This document shows, in pieces, positions 1 to 7,570 of a stretch of 13,626 nucleotides of DNA. The stretch is taken from assembly GCA_009779295.1 (NCBI GenBank), contig WREN01000025.1, positions 1-13,626 on the forward strand, read 5' to 3'. Source of the DNA: Oscillospiraceae bacterium. Lineage in GTDB: Bacteria; Bacillota; Clostridia; Oscillospirales; CAG-272. A program made the translations under genes and the position numbers. Positions within the stretch are counted from its first letter, which is position 1. Every line of letters starts with the position of its first letter. The notes under the pieces are model-generated. The model saw only the letters and a program-made list of their open reading frames with translations. It did not search any database and had not been told where the DNA came from.

Positions 1-1
1 A

Positions 2-1792
2 GTAACATTTGAGATAAACGACGGAAGCGGAGCGGTACACGCAACGAAGAGTGCAGACGCAAACACAGCGTTGGGGACAGGCAACATGCCAACCGACCCG
101 ACGCGCAGCGGATATGCGTTCGTGGGCTGGAACACAAGAAATGACGGAAACGGAACAGCGTTTGACGGAACAACGCCAGTAACGGCAGATATAACGGTAT
201 ATGCAGCATGGGACGACGGAACGCAACAGCCAACGACCTACACAGTAACGTTCAAAGCTAACGGAGGCAGATTTGCAGACAATACAACAGCGGACAAGAC
301 AGTGACAGTGAACGCGGGAAGCGCAGTGGGAGCAGGCAATGTACCGACAGTATCGCGCAGCGGACACACGTTCGAAGGATGGTATGACGACACAGGTAAC
401 GAGTTCGACCCGGCAGCCTATGTGACGTCAAACATAACAGTATCTGCGAAATGGGAAAAGGTAGTAGTACCAGTAACATACAAAGTAACGTTCAGAGCTA
501 ACGGAGGCAACTTCGCCGATAATACAACGATCAAAACAGCTAATGTAGTACCGCCGGCAACAACGGTGGGAACGAATATGCCAGCAGACCCGACGCGCAG
601 CGGATACACGTTTGCGGGCTGGAACACAGCGGCAAACGGGAGCGGAACAGCGTTTACGGCAAGCACAGCAGTGACGGCAAATATAATAGTATACGCGCAG
701 TGGACGCCCAGCGGAACACAACCAGTAACGTACGAAGTAACATACGACGCGAACGGCGGAACAGGAAGCCAGAGCGACGCGGACAACCCATACGCGTCAG
801 GAGACGAAGTAACGGTACTGGGCAAGGGAACGATGGCAAGGACAGGGTATACGTTCGCGGGCTGGAACACGTTAGCAAACGGAAACGGGACAGCATACGA
901 TCCGGACGATACGTTCTATATGCCGGACCACGATGTAACGTTGTACGCGGTATGGGACAGGGTAGTAGTACCGGTAACATACACAGTAACGTTCAAAGCG
1001 AACTATGGAGCGAACACAACGCTAGCAACGCGGACAGTGAACGCAGGAGAAGCGATAGGAGCGGCGAACATGCCAGCAGACCCGGTGCGCAGCGGATACA
1101 CATTCACGGGCTGGAACAGAGCGGCAAACGGTAGCGGAACAGCGTTTACGGCAAGCACAGCAGTAACGGCAAATATAACAGTATACGCGCAGTGGACAGC
1201 CGATGCTACTCATACTCAAAAAGTTACGATATGCTTTGACTCGAACGGTGGTATTGGTAGCAAGCTCCCAGTGACAGTAGACAAGGGAGATACATACATC
1301 CTACCTGTAAATCCGTTCACGAGAGAAGGATACAGCTTCGCTGGATGGAAAATCAATAATGCCGGCAGTACACTAGCGGTAGGAACAACCATCACAGTAA
1401 ATGAAAATATTACGCTGTATGCGCAGTGGGAAATCGCACCAAACAACAGTTTAGTGGGCGGTGTGTACATACCGATAATAATCGGCGGAACAAACTACGG
1501 GTCATCGATATCAGAAACAGAAGTTGTGTTTGACAAAAACAGCAGCGGAGATATAACGGTAATGGTAGTATCAGGGAATTCATCATGGGTAGGAGACTAC
1601 AAGTTACAGTGTCTGAAAAACAAAAACCGTATGCTAGTTAATGGAGTAGATTACACTGTAAACGGCGACATAGTGACGATCAAAGCGTCATACTTAAAGA
1701 CATTGAGTGTAGGAGAACAGACGATTACGTTCGTAATGAACGGTGGAGTAGATCCGAAACTGAATATCAATATTGTAGACAGAGCGCCGTAA
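2..1792 (+). CDS. InlB B-repeat (Flg_new) surface/secreted protein with C-terminal X2 module, 5' partial
   Basis: The reading frame is open from the first bases of the window, so the true start lies upstream; the TTG at 71 is only an internal codon. About 597 residues are visible. They hold six modules of roughly 70 residues. Each has a 'YxVTFxANGG' strand, an 'RSGYTFxGWN' turn and a closing 'ITVYAxW', the pattern of the Listeria-Bacteroides (InlB B / Flg_new) repeat. The modules lie at about nt 2-224, 239-460, 478-705, 727-957, 979-1197 and 1222-1431. After a short linker, nt 1504-1782 encode an X2-like Ig module ('FDKN', 'VDYTVNGDIVTIKASYL', 'GVDPKLNINIVD'), which in clostridial cellulases sits beside carbohydrate-binding modules. 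No LPXTG motif or membrane anchor is seen at the C-terminus, so it is probably secreted or held non-covalently. Role (adhesion, glycan contact) is inferred. The N-terminal domains are unknown. Confidence 0.85.
   Translation, partial: VTFEINDGSGAVHATKSADANTALGTGNMPTDPTRSGYAFVGWNTRNDGNGTAFDGTTPVTADITVYAAWDDGTQQPTTYTVTFKANGGRFADNTTADKTVTVNAGSAVGAGNVPTVSRSGHTFEGWYDDTGNEFDPAAYVTSNITVSAKWEKVVVPVTYKVTFRANGGNFADNTTIKTANVVPPATTVGTNMPADPTRSGYTFAGWNTAANGSGTAFTASTAVTANIIVYAQWTPSGTQPVTYEVTYDANGGTGSQSDADNPYASGDEVTVLGKGTMARTGYTFAGWNTLANGNGTAYDPDDTFYMPDHDVTLYAVWDRVVVPVTYTVTFKANYGANTTLATRTVNAGEAIGAANMPADPVRSGYTFTGWNRAANGSGTAFTASTAVTANITVYAQWTADATHTQKVTICFDSNGGIGSKLPVTVDKGDTYILPVNPFTREGYSFAGWKINNAGSTLAVGTTITVNENITLYAQWEIAPNNSLVGGVYIPIIIGGTNYGSSISETEVVFDKNSSGDITVMVVSGNSSWVGDYKLQCLKNKNRMLVNGVDYTVNGDIVTIKASYLKTLSVGEQTITFVMNGGVDPKLNINIVDRAP
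578..705 (+). repeat. 128-bp direct repeat within the Flg_new gene, copy 1
   Basis: This stretch encodes the second half of the third module, from the 'MPADP' segment to 'YAQW'. It recurs 492 bp downstream at 1070-1197 with about ten base differences counted by eye, and no insertion or deletion. The other modules are far less alike at the DNA level, which points to recent duplication or gene conversion between modules 3 and 5. Confidence 0.85.
1070..1197 (+). repeat. 128-bp direct repeat within the Flg_new gene, copy 2
   Basis: This is the partner of the copy at 578-705, encoding the second half of the fifth module. Several of the differences are silent or conservative. The module 2-3 and 4-5 junctions also share the linker 'VVVPVTY', so the duplicated unit may once have been two modules long. 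Confidence 0.85.
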
Positions 1793-1864
1793 GTAAATAC
1801 GGCATACGGTAGCACAACGATAACGATGAGCTAATTATTTAATATAGTGATGTTATGAAATTGT

Positions 1865-1897
1865 GAGAAGGGTATCATTTAAAATGATACCCTTCTC
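1865..1897. terminator. Hairpin between convergent genes, probable bidirectional terminator
   Basis: GAGAAGGGTATCA (1865-1877) pairs perfectly with TGATACCCTTCTC (1885-1897) around the AT-rich loop TTTAAAA. The hairpin lies between the convergent stops at 1792 and 1922. Neither flank carries a clean T-run (TAGTTTGGCGGTTTT on the plus side, ACAATTTC on the minus side), so its efficiency is uncertain, but position and stem strength fit a shared terminator. Confidence 0.75.
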
Positions 1898-1921
1898 TAG
1901 TTTGGCGGTTTTGCTACATTT

Positions 1922-4387
1922 TTATTCAAATAAGCGCGTCTTTTGCTTACTATAGTTCTTATTCATATAATCCTGCCATTCTTGTTTTGTTGCGTACGGT
2001 ATATGACCGCGCGGTGATAGCATCCTAAAATTCCATTCCTCAAAATACAACTCGAATCTTTCGACAGAGTTATTAAATTTTATCGGCAGATGAACTATAA
2101 CATTGTAATCAAGCAATTCTTTTAATAAATGCGTTCCCTTGCAATTGATGAGCTTATAATTACGCGGCATGAGAATATACACGTTTCCTTTTTCGCCGGC
2201 CGGTCTGGTGACCATTCCGCTGAGGCATTGTTTACTCTCATCCCATTTTAAATCTAAAATTTCGCAATACCCTTGCTGTATGTGCATATCCGTTGATAAC
2301 AGCCACGGATGGTTTCTTTTTTTAGATATACGGTACAATTTACAGCTATCCGACGGCAAATGGCACGGAAAACTGTCACGGAATACACCGCAGTATTCTT
2401 CATTCCAAAATTCATACATGACATGTTTTTCATCTTTATCAAGCCCTAATTTTTCAAAATCAAGAGTTAAATCATACGGTTGCGTGTCCATATTAAACAC
2501 ACCGGCGAGCAAATACGAATCCCATTCGGTATCGATTTGCAATTTCATGATCCTGCTGTAATCGTTCGGCTGTATACGCTCGAACAGGTCGGCAGGTTTT
2601 GCGGAATGATTAGTTCTCGGCAGACACATTTTCAAATAACGCAGCCGCTCGTCGTCCATATCCGGAATACTATCGCCTATCATAAGAGGGCTTCCCCCGC
2701 CTAAACCGAACAATGTTACCGCGATCCGCGCGTGCTCAAGCGGATACGGCTTATCGATTGTAAGTAAATTGAAATCGTTCATATATATTACCTGATGCGT
2801 AAAATAACTGCCGGCAATATTTTGCAAACAGGCTTTGGTATTCGAGTAATGCAAATCATGCAGCACGCTTGTGGCGTTACGCCAATCATTCAAGCTGGTA
2901 TCAATACATCTCCCTTCGCCGAAATCGCGTCCGATCCGGGCCGCGTTGATTGTGCCGGTAAATCCGGGAGACGACGCTACTGCCGTTTGTATATGGGTAT
3001 CAATACCCGCCGCCGCGCGGATTTCCCGCAGTATCGCGTATCCGGCTTGGTACGCCGTTTTAGAAGAGTCGTACAACATACTGTTTTCAACGATTCCTAG
3101 AAAATCCAGCATATAATATCTCACGCCCAGTTCATTGTAATACGTGAACAGATCATGAATGTATTTTATCGTCTCAGGGTGAGAACCGTCTAAATTGTAT
3201 CTGTGCATATGGTACCACGGCAGATCGTCGTCATCGTATTTCCAGCCCCATGTTTCCTCGCGGCAAATCGGTTCGCCGCTTTTATCGCGCAGCAAGTGGG
3301 AGCCGTGTTCTTCTAACATACCCTCCGCTTCTCCGTAAAACCAAAACGGTGAAACCCATAAACCGGGATTAAATCCGATTTTGTTCAATTCGGCGAAGAA
3401 CGTTTTCAATCCGCTTGGGAATTCATCGGTGTTTTCGTTCAGCCAGTTACCGGGGATATAATCTTTTAAATTTACTTGGCTTATCCAAATATAACTGACG
3501 TCGAAGCCGCGCAGCCGTTCGCGGATAGCTTGCGCGTTGTTGCGAATGTTTTGCTCTGCTGTGAGACCGCCGCCGCAAAACGTCGCACTCGTCCAGCTTC
3601 CGCCAACCCAACCGACGGGCGGTAATTTTTTTAATTCCGGCTGATAGATTATCTTCACTTTTTCCGCCCATAATTCTAACGCTTCGTATGGGTCGGCGTG
3701 GAAACTTACGCTGCATAATTCGGAATTGAAAGTCTTTCCGGGTTGCAGCGAATATTTACCAAAACTCAACCGCGCGGTGTAATCCGTTATTCCTTCGTTT
3801 TCTTTTGCATTTATGTAATGCTGTGCCTGCATCCTGCTCAAAGTTAGAAATCCGACTACGACCGTTTTATTAACTTTCGGGTCGTGCAGGTGCATGATGT
3901 TGCTGGAGGAGTATGAACCGTTTTTGTTTTCGATGAGCCGTACTCCCATGCTCCATGTTTGCCAGTTGAAGAACGTAAGCCCGTTAAGATACGAACTGAA
4001 AATATCGGCGCCGTTTATTTTCAACAGATCCAAATTGCAGATTTCAATCGGTTCCGCTCCGAGATTTGTTAGGCCTGCCGCGATTAAAACGTCTTTTTCG
4101 CGCACGAATATATTCCAAACCCACCGTAAATCATTTAGTTTTAGTTCGATTCTGTTTTCGCTTACCGATACAACTTCAAACTGCGCCGTTGAAACGTTTT
4201 CACCGTTAATATTGATCATGCCGCCGATATTGTTCAATACCACGTCGGCACTGCGGATATCAAACGAGCCGCTGTCATTCAAGCTAAATTTGATATTTTC
4301 GCCGTTTTCGGGAATGGAAGGCAATAACTTCCCCACTTCTTCCGATATATCGTAATCATTTTCTAAAAATAATTTTGTGTTGTTCAT
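1922..4387 (-). CDS. GH36-type alpha-galactosidase (melibiase), cytoplasmic
   Basis: This 821-residue protein has no signal peptide. An N-terminal beta-sandwich (about 1-250) precedes a TIM barrel (about 255-590) and a C-terminal beta domain. The barrel carries the GH36 landmarks: 'VGWVGGSW' near 258, 'GLWVSPFW' near 342, 'YYMLDFLG' with candidate nucleophile D428, and 'ARIGRDFGEG' with candidate acid/base D488. The two aspartates are 60 residues apart, the spacing remembered for the Thermotoga GH36 enzyme. The expected reaction is release of terminal alpha-galactose from raffinose-type oligosaccharides or galactomannan fragments; alpha-N-acetylgalactosaminidase activity cannot be excluded. 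It follows the solute-binding lipoprotein gene by 20 bp on the same strand, so the two form an operon. The C-terminal part (about 650-821) has no motif I recognise, and the protein is longer than the usual 700-750 residues. Confidence 0.78.
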   Translation of the reverse strand: MNNTKLFLENDYDISEEVGKLLPSIPENGENIKFSLNDSGSFDIRSADVVLNNIGGMININGENVSTAQFEVVSVSENRIELKLNDLRWVWNIFVREKDVLIAAGLTNLGAEPIEICNLDLLKINGADIFSSYLNGLTFFNWQTWSMGVRLIENKNGSYSSSNIMHLHDPKVNKTVVVGFLTLSRMQAQHYINAKENEGITDYTARLSFGKYSLQPGKTFNSELCSVSFHADPYEALELWAEKVKIIYQPELKKLPPVGWVGGSWTSATFCGGGLTAEQNIRNNAQAIRERLRGFDVSYIWISQVNLKDYIPGNWLNENTDEFPSGLKTFFAELNKIGFNPGLWVSPFWFYGEAEGMLEEHGSHLLRDKSGEPICREETWGWKYDDDDLPWYHMHRYNLDGSHPETIKYIHDLFTYYNELGVRYYMLDFLGIVENSMLYDSSKTAYQAGYAILREIRAAAGIDTHIQTAVASSPGFTGTINAARIGRDFGEGRCIDTSLNDWRNATSVLHDLHYSNTKACLQNIAGSYFTHQVIYMNDFNLLTIDKPYPLEHARIAVTLFGLGGGSPLMIGDSIPDMDDERLRYLKMCLPRTNHSAKPADLFERIQPNDYSRIMKLQIDTEWDSYLLAGVFNMDTQPYDLTLDFEKLGLDKDEKHVMYEFWNEEYCGVFRDSFPCHLPSDSCKLYRISKKRNHPWLLSTDMHIQQGYCEILDLKWDESKQCLSGMVTRPAGEKGNVYILMPRNYKLINCKGTHLLKELLDYNVIVHLPIKFNNSVERFELYFEEWNFRMLSPRGHIPYATKQEWQDYMNKNYSKQKTRLFE

Positions 4388-4402
4388 ATTAAATTATTAA
4401 AT

Positions 4403-4410
4403 CCTCCTTA
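4403..4410 (-). promoter_or_regulatory. Shine-Dalgarno of the GH36 gene, overlapping the upstream stop codon
   Basis: On the minus strand TAAGGAGG covers the TAA stop of the solute-binding protein gene (4410-4408). The ATG at 4387 lies 15 nt further on, a long spacer. The overlap suggests translation of the hydrolase is coupled to that of the binding protein. No promoter is seen in the 20-bp gap. Confidence 0.7.
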
Positions 4411-5913
4411 AGGCAAATCTTTAAATAAATCGACTGTTTTTTCTATTGCGGTTAGAACTCTGGTTTCCATTGACGCGTAATTTGAAACGAAATTATTTAC
4501 TCCGGCGCGCGGTATGGTATCTCTGATAAAATCACCGATACCGCCCCAATTGTAGATAATACCCAAATCATACCTCATTCCGCTGAATATCAAATCTAGC
4601 ATTTTAGGGCTTTCCTCGTCAAATGTATATTTTGTTTTAGCCGATACTTCATAATAATAAGGAAGTACGTCGTATTTTGATTCCGCGGAAAGCGCCTCAA
4701 GTACAAAAGCGGCGAAATCGACGTCCTGCACGGATATCGGTATGGTGAACAACGCGCTGCCGAAAGGATCGAGGAACGAAACATAATTTTCCTGTATCTC
4801 GTCATATTTCGGGAACGGCAAAACTCCGAAATCGACGTCGCTCGTTTGAGTGAAATATTTTAATCCGTGAGTAAATGATGTTATAAATAACTGTTGTTCC
4901 TCCCCGAATAAAATTGCCGGCATCATTATATAATCCGCAACCTTGCCTTGGAATCTCTGATTGTAGTATGATATATCTTCGTTATTGGTAAGCAGTAATA
5001 TTTTGTCGATTGAAGTTATTGTGCGTTCGTTTGAAACTGACAGTATTGGATTATCGTCGGCGTCTTTCGTGATTATATAATTGTCGCAGCTGTTATAAAG
5101 CGCGCCGAACGGATTGTAGGAATCCATTCCGAGCCCCCATTGATCTTTATCATTCATTATGCCGTCGCCGTCTAAATCTATTGAAACAATTTTACAGATC
5201 TCAGTCATTTTACCGACGGTCCATTTACCATCATAAACCATGCCGTATAGATTGCCCAAAGTGTAGGCCTCAGCCATCTTTTTATTGTAAATCAATAAAT
5301 AAGCTCTGTTTTTATCCATCATATTAAAGTCGCTTGTAGTAAAGTACAGTTTATTATTTACCGACAGCGATTTATTTACTTCTTGCGACCACCACGGCTT
5401 TTCAAAATCCAAATACTTTAACGTATTTAGATTATAAAAATATCCCGTTGTTCCGATTGCTCCTATGTTCCGCAATTGAATAAACGCAAGATCATAAGCG
5501 TCTTCATTTGCGTTTATCGATTTTATTAACACATTCTGAGGATTTTCAAGCAAATCCTGCTCAATCACGACGTTATATTTATCCAAAATTCTCTGATTGC
5601 GGTTATAAACCGCGTCGTTTACGAGTTCACCCGTTATAGTTTCCACGTAAATTTCAAAGTTGACAAACTGTTCATATGTTGGGTCATAAATTCCGAGGGC
5701 TTTCCATACTTTACCCTCAAAGTTCATATCAGGTAAATCAGACATAATCTGTTCCGGTTCTATCAGCTCAGCCGCTTCATTGCTTGTTTGTCCGGCGTTA
5801 CCGGAATCTATGCCATTATCATCTTTAATGTCGGTATCTTTTTTGCATGATATAAAAATTAATAGCAGTAATAATATTAACTCCATAATTGCGATGATTC
5901 TTATTTTTGCCAT
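4408..5913 (-). CDS. Extracellular solute-binding lipoprotein (sugar ABC-type), copy 1
   Basis: This 501-residue protein starts with a basic residue pair, a hydrophobic run and the lipobox 'FISC', so it is predicted to be lipidated at C23 after signal peptidase II cleavage and anchored outside the membrane. The body has the fold pattern of carbohydrate ABC-transporter substrate-binding proteins: 'NFEG', 'VNDAVYNRNQRI', 'PWWSQ', a calcium-loop-like 'DLDGDGIMNDKD' and 'DFGVLPFPKYDE'. The start is firm: TAGGAGGT lies 8 nt before the ATG. It is transcribed from a consensus promoter at 5998-5970 and followed by the GH36 gene, which suggests an alpha-galactoside ligand. No permease genes are near. 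It is a paralogue of the divergent gene at 6110-7570, with the same motifs in the same order. Confidence 0.85.
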   Translation of the reverse strand: MAKIRIIAIMELILLLLLIFISCKKDTDIKDDNGIDSGNAGQTSNEAAELIEPEQIMSDLPDMNFEGKVWKALGIYDPTYEQFVNFEIYVETITGELVNDAVYNRNQRILDKYNVVIEQDLLENPQNVLIKSINANEDAYDLAFIQLRNIGAIGTTGYFYNLNTLKYLDFEKPWWSQEVNKSLSVNNKLYFTTSDFNMMDKNRAYLLIYNKKMAEAYTLGNLYGMVYDGKWTVGKMTEICKIVSIDLDGDGIMNDKDQWGLGMDSYNPFGALYNSCDNYIITKDADDNPILSVSNERTITSIDKILLLTNNEDISYYNQRFQGKVADYIMMPAILFGEEQQLFITSFTHGLKYFTQTSDVDFGVLPFPKYDEIQENYVSFLDPFGSALFTIPISVQDVDFAAFVLEALSAESKYDVLPYYYEVSAKTKYTFDEESPKMLDLIFSGMRYDLGIIYNWGGIGDFIRDTIPRAGVNNFVSNYASMETRVLTAIEKTVDLFKDLP

Positions 5914-5969
5914 TTGCCAGTACCTCCTAAGATTTGATACGCACGTTTATATTTATTTAATTTTTAGAA

Positions 5970-5998
5970 ATTATATCATAATATTTTGTCATTGTCAA
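5970..5998 (-). promoter_or_regulatory. Consensus sigma-A promoter for the minus-strand operon
   Basis: Read on the minus strand: TTGACA (5998-5993), a 17-bp spacer, then TATAAT (5975-5970), with an extended TGA just before the -10 box. This is a perfect match to the housekeeping consensus. The transcript would start near 5963, giving a leader of about 50 nt. So strong a core promoter suggests that any control is by a repressor or is post-transcriptional. Confidence 0.85.
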
Positions 5999-6061
5999 CG
6001 TACTATATTCGGTACTTTTTTGTATTTCAATATAATTGTTTTTTTATTATAGTTATATCTC

Positions 6062-6090
6062 TTGACGATTATATGTTTCTTAGTTATAAT
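6062..6090 (+). promoter_or_regulatory. Sigma-A promoter for the plus-strand operon
   Basis: TTGACG (6062-6067), a 17-bp spacer and TATAAT (6085-6090). Its -35 box lies 63 bp from the -35 box of the divergent promoter. The predicted start (about 6097) falls in the Shine-Dalgarno sequence AAGGAG at 6096-6101, so the leader would be only about 13 nt. The DNA between the two promoters is AT-rich and holds a small dyad, CAAT/ATTG (6028-6038), near its midpoint. Confidence 0.8.
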
Positions 6091-6109
6091 AATACAAGGA
6101 GTTGATAAT

Positions 6110-7570
6110 ATGTTAAAAAAATTCAAAGCGATAGCTTTTTTGATTGCACTGATAATTTTATATTCCTGCACTATGAATGATGTAAACACAAATCCAAAAG
6201 ACAATAACACTTCGTCAGTCGAAAATACGGTACAACTGGAAACTGAAAATATATTATCCGATAATCTGCCGGAACGGAATTTTGAAGGATACGATTTCCG
6301 TATGCTTATCTTTGAGAATCTGGACGAATTCGGCAGCGGGATGTATGCCGAGAAAGAAGACGGCGATATAATAAACGACGCTATATATGAGCGCAATTTA
6401 AAAGTCGCGGAAAGGTTCAACGTTACTATCTCGCCCGTTTTTTATAACCGCGACTGGGAATCAAGAATGCAGGGCTCGAAATCGATTCTCGCCGGAGACG
6501 ACGCTTTCGACATCATGTTTCTGCATATGCGCGTCGTATTCGATTATTCCGGTTCACATCTTTTATCCGAGTGGTTTGAATATATGCCATATGTAGACTT
6601 AACCGCGCCGTGGTGGAGTCAGGATTCGGTGCAGGACTTATCCCTTTTCGGGAAACTGTACGGAGCGGGCGGCGATATAAGCACCGCGAAACTAAACAAT
6701 ACAATGTGTTTATACTTTAATAAAAACTTATTCCAAATCTTAAATATAGAATATCCGTACAACGACGTTATAAACGGAACATGGACGATTAATAAATTCA
6801 TGTCAATTATAAAAGACAGCACAGCCGACCTGAACGGCGACGGCGCGATTACTCCAGACGCTGACAGATACGGGTTCGCTATGAGGACTATATTCTATTA
6901 TCCGACTACAGTACCGTACTGCGGAGGAGATAAAGTTATCAAAAAGGGCAGTAACGGCGAGCCTGTGCTTTCGATATACAACGAGAGAGTAATAGATATA
7001 TTCGATAAAGTCCTCGAAATGTTCAGTAGCGAAGCCGCTTGTCTTGCGGGGGACAAAAATTATGGGAATCCCCAAAGCATAGATATATTCAAAGAAGACC
7101 GCGCATTGTTTACAGACGGTACAATGGCGCAAATGATAACTTTCAGGGCTTTTGAATTTGATATAGGAGTTCTTCCGATACCAAAATACGACGAACTCAC
7201 GCCTAATTATTACGCGCTTATCGAAGCTCACGGAGGATTGATCACCGTTCCCGTGACCGTATCGAATTACGAGCGGACGAGTATAATCACCGAGGCGTTA
7301 TGTTTCGAAGGGTATAAAACGGTTATTCCCGTGTATTATGAAAAAGCGCTGAAAACAAAATTCGCGCGCGATGATGAGTCTGCGGAGATGTTAGATTATA
7401 TCAAGAACAGCGGAGTTTACGATTACGGTTATTCCGCGGATAAGATAACTTCCGAATTAGGTACGATAGGATATTTCTTCTTATTGCACAACCCGAATAT
7501 GGCGTCGCTTTACGCGAAGAACGAAACGCCTGTCTTAAAAAATTTAGAAAAATTAGCGGAGGATTATTAA
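6110..7570 (+). CDS. Extracellular solute-binding lipoprotein (sugar ABC-type), copy 2
   Basis: The ATG at 6110 is chosen because AAGGAG (6096-6101) precedes it by 8 nt; the in-frame TTG at 6062 lies inside the -35 box and cannot be a start on this transcript. The protein has 486 residues. A lysine-rich start, a hydrophobic stretch and 'LYSC' predict a lipoprotein with C20 as the anchor. The motifs mirror those of copy 1: 'NFEG', 'INDAIYERN', 'PWWSQ', 'DLNGDGAITPDAD', 'DIGVLPIPKYDE', then 'YYEKALKTKFARDDES'. It probably captures an oligosaccharide for import, perhaps different from that of copy 1 because the paired hydrolase differs. Its TAA overlaps the ATG of the next gene by one base, so the two are an operon. 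No permease is encoded here. Confidence 0.85.
   Translation: MLKKFKAIAFLIALIILYSCTMNDVNTNPKDNNTSSVENTVQLETENILSDNLPERNFEGYDFRMLIFENLDEFGSGMYAEKEDGDIINDAIYERNLKVAERFNVTISPVFYNRDWESRMQGSKSILAGDDAFDIMFLHMRVVFDYSGSHLLSEWFEYMPYVDLTAPWWSQDSVQDLSLFGKLYGAGGDISTAKLNNTMCLYFNKNLFQILNIEYPYNDVINGTWTINKFMSIIKDSTADLNGDGAITPDADRYGFAMRTIFYYPTTVPYCGGDKVIKKGSNGEPVLSIYNERVIDIFDKVLEMFSSEAACLAGDKNYGNPQSIDIFKEDRALFTDGTMAQMITFRAFEFDIGVLPIPKYDELTPNYYALIEAHGGLITVPVTVSNYERTSIITEALCFEGYKTVIPVYYEKALKTKFARDDESAEMLDYIKNSGVYDYGYSADKITSELGTIGYFFLLHNPNMASLYAKNETPVLKNLEKLAEDY

Noticed and set aside
258..1470. Several long minus-strand reading frames opposite the Flg_new gene
   Set aside because: They arise because the T-poor repeats leave few stops in other frames. 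Their proteins have no recognisable domains, lack ribosome binding sites, and repeat along with the modules.
6062..6109. TTG start that would add 16 residues to the second binding protein
   Set aside because: The TTG is part of the -35 box of the gene's own promoter, and the ATG at 6110 has a well-placed AAGGAG and a normal lipoprotein signal.
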